From Paeniglutamicibacter sulfureus (GTDB lineage Bacteria; Actinomycetota; Actinomycetes; Actinomycetales; Micrococcaceae): DNA of 64,000 nucleotides. How positions within the stretch are numbered: position 1 is the stretch's first letter; every line of letters starts with the position of its first letter. The position numbers and the translations under genes were made by a program. The stretch is from assembly GCF_039535115.1 (NCBI RefSeq), contig NZ_BAAAWO010000001.1, positions 1,984,001 through 2,048,000 on the forward strand, read 5' to 3'. Below the pieces are notes generated by a model that saw only the letters and a list, made by a program, of their open reading frames with translations, was not told where the DNA came from and ran no database searches. Below, piece by piece: positions 55,672-64,000 of this stretch.

Positions 55672-57063
55672 TTAGCGGCGCCCGGAGACCTTGTCCGCCA
55701 GCAGCGCCAGCGGCGAAGTGGTCGCCCGGCCGCCGGCTTCCTGCCGGTCCGCTCGGTGGTACATCGCGTACATCGCCTGGACCCCGATCCAGCGAAGCGG
55801 TTCCGGTTCCCAGCGCCGCACCGTGCGGTTGACCCACGGCATGGAAGTGGCCTTGGTGTCCCGGCCCAGGACCAGGTCGGCGAGAGTGCTTCCGGCGAGA
55901 TTGGTCGCGGTCACGCCGGTGCCCACATATCCCCCGGCAAAGCCGAGTCCCGTGGCCGGATCGTAGTTGACCGCGGCTTTCCAGTCGCGCGGCACCCCCA
56001 GCACCCCGGACCAGGCATGCTCGATCCGAGCGCCGTCGGCAGCGGGAAACATCGAATGCAGGATGCCCGTCAACGTCTTGATGGTCTTGGGTTGCGTGGC
56101 CCCGTCCATGTCGGTGCGCGAGCCAAAACGGTAGGGCACCCCGCGACCGCCAATGGCGATGCGGCCGTCGTGCGTGCGCTGCAGGTACACATAGGCGTGG
56201 GCGAAATCCTCGAGGGTCTCGCAGCCTTCCCAGCCGATCCCTGACCACGTTGCCGCATCCAGCGGCTCGGTGACGATCAGGGAGGAGTTCATTGGCAGCC
56301 AGTCGCGATGCGCCGAGGCTAGATTCGCGGTGAAACCCTCGGTGGCCCGCAGCACGTGGGCGGCACGCACGGTCCCGCGTTCAGTCACGGCGGTTGCCGG
56401 TTTCCCCCGCCCTCCGGCCCGGATCTCGGTCACCAGCGTGTTTTCATGGATCACCACGCCGAGGCGTTGAACCGCCTGCGCCAGCCCCTGCACCAACCTG
56501 GCCGGGTGGATGCGTGCGCAATGCGGGATGTGGATGCCGCCCAGCGCCCCGGCGACGCGGACCCGCGCGTTGGTTTCATCGGCCGACAGCCGCACCGCGT
56601 CGTCCTCCGGCCACGTGGCCTGTTCGGCAGCCAGGGCCTCGAGCCGGGTCAGCTGGGCGGTGTTGCGGGCCACCAGCAGCTCGCCGCCCTTGACGATGTG
56701 CGCCTCGATGCCTTCGGCCGCCGCCACGGACATGACCTCGTCGACGGTGTCGTTGAGCATCCGTTGGAAGTCGCCCACCAGGGCCCGGCCGTGGCTCCTG
56801 ACGTACCCGGCACGGCCGCCGGTGATCGTGTTGGCCAGCCACCCGCCGTTGCGCCCGGAGGCACCGAACCCGGCAAAGCGCGCCTCCAGCACGGCAATGC
56901 GCAGGGAGGGATCGGCCTTGGCCAGGTAGTAGGCGGTCCACAGCCCCGTGTACCCGGCACCGACGATCGCCACATCGACGTCCAGGTCCCCGGCGAGCGC
57001 CGGGCGCGGGGAGGGCAGCCCGTCGGCGGCATACCAAAACGACACGTTTCCGTTGGTGGTCAT
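55672..57063 (-). CDS. FAD-dependent oxidoreductase, DAO/PuuB type
   Basis: 463 aa. DADA-type flavin amine oxidase: DVAIVGAGYTGLWTAYYLAK (FAD Rossmann), ARFAGFGASGRNGGWLANTI (the S-G-R-N-G-G motif of gamma-glutamylputrescine oxidase-like enzymes), and VGTGVTATNLAGSTLADLVL near the C-terminus. It oxidises a secondary or primary amine to an imine with release of H2O2 or electron transfer. The start at 57063 is fixed by AGGAGA; the 9-residue extension is less likely. It lies 57 bp after the S9 peptidase gene in the same direction, so probably co-transcribed. Confidence 0.85.
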   Translation of the reverse strand: MTTNGNVSFWYAADGLPSPRPALAGDLDVDVAIVGAGYTGLWTAYYLAKADPSLRIAVLEARFAGFGASGRNGGWLANTITGGRAGYVRSHGRALVGDFQRMLNDTVDEVMSVAAAEGIEAHIVKGGELLVARNTAQLTRLEALAAEQATWPEDDAVRLSADETNARVRVAGALGGIHIPHCARIHPARLVQGLAQAVQRLGVVIHENTLVTEIRAGGRGKPATAVTERGTVRAAHVLRATEGFTANLASAHRDWLPMNSSLIVTEPLDAATWSGIGWEGCETLEDFAHAYVYLQRTHDGRIAIGGRGVPYRFGSRTDMDGATQPKTIKTLTGILHSMFPAADGARIEHAWSGVLGVPRDWKAAVNYDPATGLGFAGGYVGTGVTATNLAGSTLADLVLGRDTKATSMPWVNRTVRRWEPEPLRWIGVQAMYAMYHRADRQEAGGRATTSPLALLADKVSGRR

Positions 57064-57120
57064 CTGCTCTCCTGGTTCCTTCCGGCGCACCGGGGCACCG
57101 GCGGCGGTGATTGGCGTGGG

Positions 57121-59082
57121 CTAGCTCAGTTCGAGCACCGGGACATCTGCCTCGAAGCCGAAGACCGCGGCATAGAAGCCCAGCGAGGTTTCCAGCGCCG
57201 TGGCGATGTTTTCTGCCCGGCGGAAGCCGTGCTGCTCGCCTTTGAACAGCACGTAGGCGTGCGGGATGCCGTTGGCCGCCAGCGCGTCGGCCACCACCTG
57301 CGACTGGGCCGGCGGCACCACCTTGTCCTGGTCGCCCTGCAGCAACAGCACCGGGCAGCTGATTTCGTCCACGTGGTTGATCGGCGCGCGTTGGGCATAG
57401 AGCTCGGCCGCTTCCGGGTACGGCCCGACCAACGAGTCCATGTAGCGCGACTCGAAGTCGTGGGTGTCCTGCACCAGGCCCACCAGGTCCGAGACCCCGT
57501 ACCGGGAGATCCCGGCGGAGAAGGTCTTGGTGGTGGTCAGCGCGCTGAGTACTGTCCAGCCGCCGGCGGACCCGCCCTCGATGGCCAGGCGCTTGGGATC
57601 GGCCATGCCCGCCGCCACCAGGCCCTCGAGCACCGCGACGGTGTCCTGCACGTCGACCACTCCCCAGGCCCCGCGCAGGCGCTCGCGGTAGGCCCGCCCG
57701 AATCCGGTGGAGCCGCCGTAGTTCACGTCAACCACCCCGATGCCGCGGGAGGTGTAGTAGGCGATGGACAGCGAGAGCTGGGCAAAGGCCTGGGCGGTTG
57801 GCCCTCCGTGGACGAAGGCCACATAGGGCGGCAGCTCCCCCTCGGGTCCGGCGAGGTTGCCCAGCTTCGGTTCATACACATGGGCGTAGACGCGCGAGCC
57901 GTCGGCCGTGCGGAACTCCATGGCCTCGGCGCCCGGGAGCACCTCGGGATCGGGCAGCGCCTTCAGGGCCAGAGAGATGTTTTCGGTGGCCAGGGTGTCG
58001 AGGTCTATGAGCCGCAGCCCGTCCCCTTCCACCAGCGAGGTGGCGGTGGCCAGCAACCGTTGTCCGCTCAGCGCCGAGGGCGAGATGCGGGTGAAGGGAA
58101 GCACCAGCTGGCTAAGCTCCCCGCTTGACACATCCAGCGTGGCCAAGGAGGTGCCGTGGGTCCCGTGGGTAACCAGCAGCGTGTGCGCGTCGATGACCTT
58201 GTACCAGGTCTGTCCCACGGCCCACAGGGGTCCGGCGAATTCCTCGGGGCGCTCGCACAGGGCCCGCTGGGTTCCGGTGGCCAGGTCGTGCAGGTAGGGG
58301 TTCCACCAGCCGCTGCGGTCCGAGACGAAGACCAGCTTGTCCTCGCCGAGCCATTCGGGCTGCAGCACCGATTCCGTGGTGGACCCCGCCAGCACGGTGT
58401 CGTTGACCGCGGCCAGGGATTCCAGGTCGGCCACGTGCAGCTCGGTGCCGTCCCACGGCATCTGCGGGTGTTCCCAGGAGATCCAGGTGATCCGGGTTGC
58501 CGAGGGGTTCAGCCGTGGAGCGGCCACGAAGCGCGAGGAGGGGGTGACTTCCCCCAGCGCGCCGGGATCCTCCGCAGCCGATCCGTCCAGCGGGATCGAG
58601 GCAATGTAGCGGCGAAGTTCGGTGCGGTGGTCCTCGCAGATGGCCAGCACCTGCCCCGGGGTCGGGCCGGGAATGATCTCGGCGAAGCGCAATTGCGGAT
58701 CCCCGTCCTCCCCGGCGCTGGCGGGGGTCAATGGCACCGGCGTTCCGCCGCCGGCGTCCACCGCGTACAGGCGCTGGTCGGCGAAGTTCACGAACACCAG
58801 TCGGTGTCCCGCTCCCGCCTCGATGGCGGCCCAGGCCGCTCCGCCGTACTCGTTGACGCGGCTGCGGACGCTGAAGGGGGCGGCGAGTAGTTCGCGCGTC
58901 GCCCCGGCGGAATCGGAGTGGCGGGCCAGCACCGTCAGCCGTCCGTCCTCGGCCGGGCGGGCCTCGAGCCACCAAAGCTCCTGGCCCACAAATGCCCCGC
59001 CGCCGACCGGAGTGGTCCCGGCGGCGACATGTTCGGCGGTGATGGGCGAGGGCCAGGAGCCATAGGGCAAATGCGTATCCAT
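57121..59082 (-). CDS. S9-family prolyl oligopeptidase-like peptidase
   Basis: 653 aa, beta-propeller N-terminal half (FVSDRSGWWNPYLHDLATGT and related blades) and alpha/beta hydrolase C-terminal half. Catalytic Ser in IEGGSAGGWTVLSAL, Asp in LLLQGDQDKVVPPAQ, His in FKGEQHGFRRAEN. It resembles acylaminoacyl-peptidase/dipeptidyl-peptidase relatives and should act on short peptides in the cytoplasm, since no signal peptide is visible. It is the first gene of a pair with the DAO-type oxidoreductase. Confidence 0.88.
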   Translation of the reverse strand: MDTHLPYGSWPSPITAEHVAAGTTPVGGGAFVGQELWWLEARPAEDGRLTVLARHSDSAGATRELLAAPFSVRSRVNEYGGAAWAAIEAGAGHRLVFVNFADQRLYAVDAGGGTPVPLTPASAGEDGDPQLRFAEIIPGPTPGQVLAICEDHRTELRRYIASIPLDGSAAEDPGALGEVTPSSRFVAAPRLNPSATRITWISWEHPQMPWDGTELHVADLESLAAVNDTVLAGSTTESVLQPEWLGEDKLVFVSDRSGWWNPYLHDLATGTQRALCERPEEFAGPLWAVGQTWYKVIDAHTLLVTHGTHGTSLATLDVSSGELSQLVLPFTRISPSALSGQRLLATATSLVEGDGLRLIDLDTLATENISLALKALPDPEVLPGAEAMEFRTADGSRVYAHVYEPKLGNLAGPEGELPPYVAFVHGGPTAQAFAQLSLSIAYYTSRGIGVVDVNYGGSTGFGRAYRERLRGAWGVVDVQDTVAVLEGLVAAGMADPKRLAIEGGSAGGWTVLSALTTTKTFSAGISRYGVSDLVGLVQDTHDFESRYMDSLVGPYPEAAELYAQRAPINHVDEISCPVLLLQGDQDKVVPPAQSQVVADALAANGIPHAYVLFKGEQHGFRRAENIATALETSLGFYAAVFGFEADVPVLELS

Positions 59083-59486
59083 GAGGCGATCCTAGCCGTC
59101 CGGAACTTCCGGATGAACACCCGCCGCCCCGGCCCGCCAACGCGTACATGCTGCAGCCCGGAGCGGGGAATGCCAATACGGCACACCGGGTGGTTCCCTA
59201 AGAAAGTGTTAGGACTGGGCAAATAAGTACGGATGTGCGAACGATCACCTATACCTTGGTGTGTGACAAGACACTCGCACGGGACTTGGCCCACATGGTC
59301 CGGCAAGGATGCACCCCCCATACACGGGGCCACTCCCCGTGCCACCGGCGGGCACCTTCCGCCGCAAGGAGTCTTGCGGGTAGTGTGCCGGCCCGCAAGG
59401 ACACGAAGGATCGTGCCGGATGTGCCGCCTCGCTGGCTGCGCTGCAGGCACAGACGGCAACCACAAGGATTAGGAATCACGGGCTC
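59083..59486. other. 404-bp divergent intergenic region
   Basis: Between the S9 peptidase and the Nramp-like gene. It holds several GC-rich short inverted repeats (for example ACGGGG and CCCCGT around 59330-59345, and CCGCAAGG with CTTGCGG at about 59362-59379). The long untranslated region ahead of 59487 could carry a regulatory RNA, but I could not match a known riboswitch. An in-frame extension of the transporter to 59235 is not supported. Confidence 0.4.
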
Positions 59487-60794
59487 ATGCCAACAGAAGA
59501 AAACCTGCCCCTTATCAAGGGGGCGCACGCCGACCGCATCGACGATGACGGCGGCAAGCCGGCCAAATGGAAGATCGTCGGGCCCGGCCTGGTCGTTGCC
59601 GCCACCGGTGTCGGTGCAGCCGACATGGTTGCCACCCTGGTCGCCGGTTCCCGATATGGCTACGCGCTGCTCTGGGCGGTGATCGTCGGCGTCATCCTGA
59701 AGATCATCCTGGTCGAGGGCGCCGGGCGCTTCACCCTGGCCACCGGCAAGACCATTTTCGAGGGCTGGAAGTCCCTGGGCAAGTGGACCACCTGGTACTT
59801 CGGCCCGTACATCATCATCTGGGGCTTCGTCTACGGCGCCACTGCGATGAGCTCCGCGGCCATGCCGCTGGCAGCGCTCTTCCCCGCCATCGACCTGAAG
59901 ATCTGGGCGGTCCTGATGGGCCTGGCCGGTTTCGCCATGGTCTGGTTCGGCCGCTACGAGATCTTCGAAAAGATCACCGCGGTGCTGGTGGGCATCATGT
60001 TCGTCACCGTCGTCGGCCTGGCGATCATCGCCGTGCCGAACATCCCCGAGATGTTCTCCGGCCTGATCCCCATGATCCCCGAAGGCGGCCTGGTCTACAC
60101 CCTGGCGCTCGCCGGCGGCGTCGGCGGCACCATCACCCTGGCGGCCTACGGCTACTGGCTGCGTGAAAAGGGCTGGTACACGCCCAAGTGGATGAAGGTC
60201 ATGCGCATCGACAACTCCATGGCGTACGTGATCACCGGCATCTTCGTCATTGCCATGCTGATCGTCGGCGCCGAGGTCGTGCGCGCTGCAGGTGTTTCGC
60301 TGTCCGCCGGCGACGCCGGCCTGCTGGACCTGACCACCGTGCTGAACGAGAAATACGGAAACGTGGTGGGCACCGGGTTCCTCGTGGGCTTCTGGGCAGC
60401 ATCCTTCTCCTCGATCATCGGTGTGTGGAACGGCGTTTCGCTGATGTTCGCCGACTTCTGGGGAAACATGCGCGGCAAGGAATCCGGGCACGCGGACACC
60501 CGCGTGGGCGGCAAGTACTTCAAGTTCTACGTCCTGTGGCTCACCTTCCCGCCGATGGTCTTGTTCCTGCTGGACCAGCCGATCGGCCTGATCCTGGCCT
60601 ACGGCGTGCTTGGCTCGCTGTTCATGCCGTTCCTGGCCGTGACGCTGCTCGGCCTGCTCAACGGCAAGCGGATCCCCAAGGCCTGGGCCAACAAGCTGCA
60701 CACCAACATCATGCTGGGCATTACCGCCCTGCTCTTCATTTCCCTGGGTGTCCAGCAGCTCTTCAAGGCAATCTCGCCGCTGATGGGCGGCTAG
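59487..60794 (+). CDS. Nramp-related transporter lacking canonical metal motifs
   Basis: 435 aa, 11 helices, Nramp-like sequence. TM1 reads IVGPGLVVAATGVGAADMVA: the G-P-G turn is kept but the canonical D-P-G-N metal motif is GVGAAD (residues 41-46). TM6 reads AGGVGGTITLAAYGYW, without the M-P-H motif. Nramp relatives with these losses are not typical Mn/Fe importers; substrate unknown. ATG 59487 gives the usual N-terminus (MPTEENLPLIKGAHADRIDD). Long leader upstream; hairpin downstream. Confidence 0.82.
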   Translation: MPTEENLPLIKGAHADRIDDDGGKPAKWKIVGPGLVVAATGVGAADMVATLVAGSRYGYALLWAVIVGVILKIILVEGAGRFTLATGKTIFEGWKSLGKWTTWYFGPYIIIWGFVYGATAMSSAAMPLAALFPAIDLKIWAVLMGLAGFAMVWFGRYEIFEKITAVLVGIMFVTVVGLAIIAVPNIPEMFSGLIPMIPEGGLVYTLALAGGVGGTITLAAYGYWLREKGWYTPKWMKVMRIDNSMAYVITGIFVIAMLIVGAEVVRAAGVSLSAGDAGLLDLTTVLNEKYGNVVGTGFLVGFWAASFSSIIGVWNGVSLMFADFWGNMRGKESGHADTRVGGKYFKFYVLWLTFPPMVLFLLDQPIGLILAYGVLGSLFMPFLAVTLLGLLNGKRIPKAWANKLHTNIMLGITALLFISLGVQQLFKAISPLMGG

Positions 60795-60816
60795 CACAGC
60801 AACGCACCAATCCCCA

Positions 60817-60852
60817 CGGGGCCCTATCCGTTTTTTTGCGGGTAGGGCCCCG
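60817..60852 (+). terminator. Hairpin after the Nramp-like gene
   Basis: 10-bp stem (60817-60826 with 60843-60852); a run of seven T lies in the loop, not after the stem. Confidence 0.65.
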
Positions 60853-60908
60853 CTGTGCGCAGGGGATCGAATGGACACCGCCGGTGCGTACGGAGCAGAC
60901 TTGGCCAC

Positions 60909-61460
60909 ATGGATTTCTATGCGATCTTCCTGCGCGGGGTGAACGTCGGCGGCGTGAAGGTCCTGATGAAGGACCTCGTCGCATTGCTGCAGGATGCCGG
61001 GTATACGCAGGTCCGCACGTTGCTGGCCAGCGGCAACGTTGTGCTGGCCAGCGAGGAGACCGATCCGGCGCGCATCAAGGCAGCCGTTGAACAAGCCCTG
61101 CGGGAGCGCTATGGCCGGGACATCCCGGTGATCGTCCAGGACGTGGAACAGCTTGAGCGGATCGTGACCGGGTTTCCCTTTGAATCGCCCGACGACGGGA
61201 TCCAGCGCCACGAATACCTGGTGCTCACGGGAAGCCAAAAGGATGCTGCCGCGATTCTGGCCGGCGCCCCGGAAACCTCGTCCGCCGAGCGTGTCGCGAG
61301 GCTGGGCCACGCCATCTGCTGGGAAGTGCCGCGTGGCGAAAGCCTGAAGACACCGCTGGCAAAGCACTTCGCCAAGGTCGCCTCCGGGACAGTGGTGACG
61401 ACCCGGAACATGAACACCATCCGGAAGATCCACCTGGCGATGAAGTCACCGAAACCGTGA
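60909..61460 (+). CDS. DUF1697 family protein
   Basis: 183 aa. Starts MDFYAIFLRGVNVGGVKVLM, with DAGYTQVRTLLASGNVVLAS, which is the DUF1697 pattern (L-R-G-x-N-V-G-G ... x-S-G-N-V); the C-terminal TTRNMNTIRKIHLAM completes it. Function unknown across the family. ATG 60909 gives the usual N-terminus. Monocistronic or with the downstream TRIC-like gene (77 bp apart). Confidence 0.8.
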   Translation: MDFYAIFLRGVNVGGVKVLMKDLVALLQDAGYTQVRTLLASGNVVLASEETDPARIKAAVEQALRERYGRDIPVIVQDVEQLERIVTGFPFESPDDGIQRHEYLVLTGSQKDAAAILAGAPETSSAERVARLGHAICWEVPRGESLKTPLAKHFAKVASGTVVTTRNMNTIRKIHLAMKSPKP

Positions 61461-61537
61461 TCCGTTCCCGCTCCGTGTTGTAATGAATCCTGAGCGCCCG
61501 GCCGCAACCGAGCCCCGAAGACAGAGGATGGGAACCG

Positions 61538-62170
61538 GTGACAATGCCCTTGATGTTCGATCTTTTGGGTGTCTTTTTCTTTGGCGTCTCCGGATCCTTG
61601 TTGGCTGCCCGGCGCGGCTTCGACATCGTCGGGTCGTTGCTGCTGGCGGGCCTGACGGGAATCGGCGGCGGCATCGTTCGCGACGTGATCCTGGGCGAGG
61701 TCCCGACCGCGTTCGCCAATCCCTATTACTTCGTCCCGCCGACACTTGCCGCCTTGCTGGTCTATTTCGTGGCCCCCGGCGTGCAGCGGCTGAAGCGGCC
61801 GCTGCTGGTCTTTGACGCCGCGGGCCTGGCACTGTTCTGCACTTCAGGCACGGTCAAGGCACTCGAGCTCGGGATGAACCCCTTTGCCGCCGCCCTGCTG
61901 GGAGTCACGACCGCAGTGGGCGGCGGCCTGCTGCGTGACGTGGTGGCCAACCAGACCCCGGCGATCTTCGACCCTCGCGATATGTATGCGGTTCCGGCCA
62001 TGATGGGTGCCGGCCTCATCGCAGCTCTCTGGGTGGCGGGCTTCTCGGGGTGGGTGTGGGAGCTTGCCGTGGCGGCAATCGTCTTTACGCTCCGCGTGCT
62101 CTCGCTGAAGTTGCGCTGGCACGTCCCCAAGGCAGTCGGTCCCTGGCACCGCGAGGCCGAACTCAACTAG
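61538..62170 (+). CDS. Trimeric intracellular cation channel (TRIC/UPF0126) family protein
   Basis: 210 aa, two repeats of three helices plus a seventh. Each repeat holds the G-G-G-x-x-R-D motif: LTGIGGGIVRDVILGEVPTA and TTAVGGGLLRDVVANQTPAI. Prokaryotic TRIC proteins form trimeric monovalent cation channels. GTG 61538 is used; ATG 61544 is equally possible. Convergent with the MFS gene 16 bp away. Confidence 0.85.
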   Translation: MTMPLMFDLLGVFFFGVSGSLLAARRGFDIVGSLLLAGLTGIGGGIVRDVILGEVPTAFANPYYFVPPTLAALLVYFVAPGVQRLKRPLLVFDAAGLALFCTSGTVKALELGMNPFAAALLGVTTAVGGGLLRDVVANQTPAIFDPRDMYAVPAMMGAGLIAALWVAGFSGWVWELAVAAIVFTLRVLSLKLRWHVPKAVGPWHREAELN

Positions 62171-62186
62171 GACAAAAGGGGCGGGG

Positions 62187-63446
62187 CTAGTTGACCTGCT
62201 CGAGTTCGCCGAGCCTCTTGGCTTCTCCCTGGCCGTCCTCGATCTTGCGCGGCCCATTGATCATCCCCGCGCCGGTGAGCATCACGACCAGACAGATCCC
62301 CAGCATGGCAAAGGAGGCGCTCCAGCCTCCCGTGGCGTCCTTGACAATGCCAAAGAGCAAGGGCGCAACCGCCGCCCCGGCATATCCCAGGCCCTGGCTG
62401 AAGCCGGCCAGGACTCCGGATCCGTAGGTGCTGCGCGAACGCAGGTTCATCATCAGCAAGGCAATGGCGAAGGTGCCCTGGCCCAGGCCGGCAAACACCA
62501 CCCACAGGGCGGTGTGCTCGGTCGGCGAAAGGTACATGCCCAGGTGGCCGGCGATCCAGAAGGCGGTGAAGACCAGCACGGCCACGATCGGGTGGCGCAA
62601 ACGCGGAACCCACAGCGGGACCAACAGGCTCACCGGCAGGCCGAGAATGGCGAAGAGCGCCAGCATCGATCCGGCGGTTTGGGTATCCAATCCCTGTTCG
62701 GAGAGGTACGGCGGCAGCCAGGTGAAGTAAACATAGGTTTGCGCCGAGTTTCCGGCCAGGAAGATGGCCAGGCCCCAGGCGACGGGGGATTTCCACGGGT
62801 TGATCCGGACCGGTGGCGCGGGCACCAGGCCGTTGACCAGCGGGGTGTCGGGGCGCGGGCGCCTGCGGTCCCTGACCAGCTGGATGCCCCAGGGCACCAG
62901 GACCACGGCCGAGAGCAGCGCCCAGGCGGCGATGGATGCGCGCCAGTTCTCGGTCAGGTTGGCCAGCGGTACGGAGAATTGCGGGGCCATCCAGGTGCCC
63001 ACCGCCAACATCGTGACGTAGCCCGAGGTCACGACCGCCAGGCGGTCGGGGAAGTATTTCTTCACCAGCGGCGGCAACACCACATTTCCCATGCCGTATC
63101 CGGCCAGGGTAATGGCCGAGAGCAGCAGGAAACTGGTCACGTCCCCCACGACGGCGCGCAGCAGCTGGCCGGCCACGGCCAGCAGGACCGCGGCGACCAG
63201 CACCTTTTCCAGCCCCCACCACCGGATCAGGCGCGGGGTGAGCAGCCCGAACCCGGCGAAGACGACAGGGGCGAGCATGGCCAGCAGGCCGGTGGAAAAA
63301 GAATCAAAGCCCAGTTCCGGTCCGATGCTTCCCAGCAGCGGCGGCACGGAGACAACCGCGGCGCGCAGGGACAGGGCCATCAGGATGATGCCCAGCAGTG
63401 CACCGATCCGGCCGGCCATCTTTTGTCGCGGTGGCGTCAGTGACAT
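62187..63446 (-). CDS. CynX/NimT-family MFS transporter
   Basis: 419 aa, 12 helices. SLRAAVVSVPPLLGSIGPEL and the GYVTMLAVGTWMAPQFSVPL, LTLAGYGMGNVVLPPLVKKYF-like regions match the CynX/NimT (cyanate/2-nitroimidazole) branch of MFS. Substrate unknown; export of a small organic molecule is plausible. The start at 63446 is 10 bp after the TetR stop, so the regulator and transporter are one operon and the regulator probably controls it. Confidence 0.85.
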   Translation of the reverse strand: MSLTPPRQKMAGRIGALLGIILMALSLRAAVVSVPPLLGSIGPELGFDSFSTGLLAMLAPVVFAGFGLLTPRLIRWWGLEKVLVAAVLLAVAGQLLRAVVGDVTSFLLLSAITLAGYGMGNVVLPPLVKKYFPDRLAVVTSGYVTMLAVGTWMAPQFSVPLANLTENWRASIAAWALLSAVVLVPWGIQLVRDRRRPRPDTPLVNGLVPAPPVRINPWKSPVAWGLAIFLAGNSAQTYVYFTWLPPYLSEQGLDTQTAGSMLALFAILGLPVSLLVPLWVPRLRHPIVAVLVFTAFWIAGHLGMYLSPTEHTALWVVFAGLGQGTFAIALLMMNLRSRSTYGSGVLAGFSQGLGYAGAAVAPLLFGIVKDATGGWSASFAMLGICLVVMLTGAGMINGPRKIEDGQGEAKRLGELEQVN

Positions 63447-63456
63447 GGCGGGGTTT

Positions 63457-63999
63457 TCAACTGCCGTTCTTGAGTCGTTCGACCTGGTCAAGCAGGTGCT
63501 CGAGGTCCTTGGCGAAGGTTCCCTGGGACCAGGGGCCGGGCATGGAGGTCTGGTAATAGAGGCCTTCACCGATCAACATGATGGTTTCGGCCACGTACTT
63601 GTCCTGCACCTCGGCGCGGATCAGGTCGAGCCACCCGGAGTGCACCGCGTCCAAGGCCTCGATGGAGGTTTCGTGGCCGGCCTGGGCCAGGCGAAGCACG
63701 GCCAGGAAGAAACGGTCCAGGTCGCTGCCGATGACGGTGGAGGTGCGCACGAAGTACCGCGATGCGCCTTCCGCGGCCGAACCCATGCGTTCCAGGTCCT
63801 GGGCCTGGGCCTGCATCAGCCCCTCGATGACACCCTGGGCCAGGGCCTCCTTGGAGGCAAAGTGGTACAGCAGGCCGCCCTTGGAAACCCCTGCGCGTGC
63901 GGCGGTGGCCTCAATGGTCGCCGCACGCTCGCCCTCGTCGCACAGCAACGCGGCGTAGGCGTCGACGATCTTTTCCTTGGCTAATGGCGGTCGAGACAT
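63457..63999 (-). CDS. TetR-family regulator of the adjacent MFS gene
   Basis: 180 aa. Helix-turn-helix IVDAYAALLCDEGERAATIE, then ARAGVSKGGLLYHFASKEAL (the L-Y-H-F-x-S-K-E signature). C-terminal ligand domain includes VRTSTVIGSDLDRFFLAVLR and ETIMLIGEGLYYQTSMPGPW. It is transcribed ahead of the MFS transporter with a 10-bp gap, the usual arrangement for a local repressor. The ATG lies one base inside the right window edge, so its promoter is outside. Confidence 0.87.
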   Translation of the reverse strand: MSRPPLAKEKIVDAYAALLCDEGERAATIEATAARAGVSKGGLLYHFASKEALAQGVIEGLMQAQAQDLERMGSAAEGASRYFVRTSTVIGSDLDRFFLAVLRLAQAGHETSIEALDAVHSGWLDLIRAEVQDKYVAETIMLIGEGLYYQTSMPGPWSQGTFAKDLEHLLDQVERLKNGS

Positions 64000-64000
64000 G

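Noticed and set aside
59300..59400. Cobalamin or M-box riboswitch in the Nramp-like leader
   Set aside because: Only GCCACT resembles the cobalamin box and its context is wrong; no M-box core seen.
59235..59486. Extended N-terminus for the Nramp-like protein
   Set aside because: Cys/Arg-rich, not hydrophobic, with no family counterpart.
1..64000. Prophage, integrative element or IS
   Set aside because: No integrase, transposase, terminal repeats or phage structural genes were seen; YqaJ and the thermonuclease are isolated.

Overview
The window is a high-GC chromosomal segment of an actinobacterium. GTG and TTG starts are frequent, C/G dominates third codon positions, and DtxR/IdeR-like boxes are present. 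The gene mix (APC permease, DHA2 and AAHS transporters, PaaX-regulated aromatic catabolism, SH3b cell-wall proteins, HrpB, Tex) suits a soil Micrococcaceae member such as Arthrobacter or Paeniglutamicibacter. That placement is inferred from gene content, not from a marker gene. I saw no rRNA, intact tRNA, IS element, prophage or CRISPR array.

Layout. 1-10 kb: the end of a siderophore-type ABC ATPase, an amino-acid permease, a stand-alone YqaJ nuclease, an MscS channel, a PhzF protein and a DHA2 exporter. 10-22 kb: TetR, GNAT, a glutaryl-CoA-dehydrogenase-like enzyme, an exported intradiol dioxygenase, an SDR, HrpB helicase, an ABC-2 exporter pair, a Usp, an alpha/beta hydrolase and a thiolase. 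22.2-22.8 kb: two matching structured leader elements, each with a 13-codon ORF, flank a 48-aa acidic protein gene. 22.9-32.1 kb: aldo/keto reductase, succinate-semialdehyde-type dehydrogenase, and three SH3b-repeat proteins (VanY-type peptidase, M23 peptidase, one with no signal peptide) around an AI-2E-family protein. 32-36 kb: ferritin with an upstream IdeR-like palindrome, an SdpI-like protein and Tex. 36.1-38.4 kb: a TPP riboswitch ahead of an SDR and a flavin-dependent monooxygenase. 38.4-41.4 kb: lipoprotein, nuclease, S4 protein, PLDc_N protein and an atypical LuxR-type response regulator.

41.4-55.6 kb is the most coherent locus: a catabolic cluster for a 2-aminobenzoate- or salicylate-type acid activated as its CoA thioester. 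It holds a PaaX-type regulator, a D-2-hydroxyacid dehydrogenase, a Rid protein, an FAH hydrolase, a cupin, two thioesterases, an aryl-CoA ligase, a fused aryl-CoA monooxygenase/old-yellow-enzyme protein, a ThDP enzyme, a cyclase/isatin-hydrolase-family protein and an AAHS transporter. A 15-bp motif recurs in its three divergent promoters, and a related palindrome precedes the fourth transcription unit. This suggests one regulon controlled by the PaaX-like protein.

55.6-64 kb: a DadA/PuuB-type oxidoreductase, an S9 peptidase, an Nramp-like transporter lacking the usual metal-binding motifs, a DUF1697 protein, a TRIC-like channel, and an MFS transporter behind a TetR regulator.
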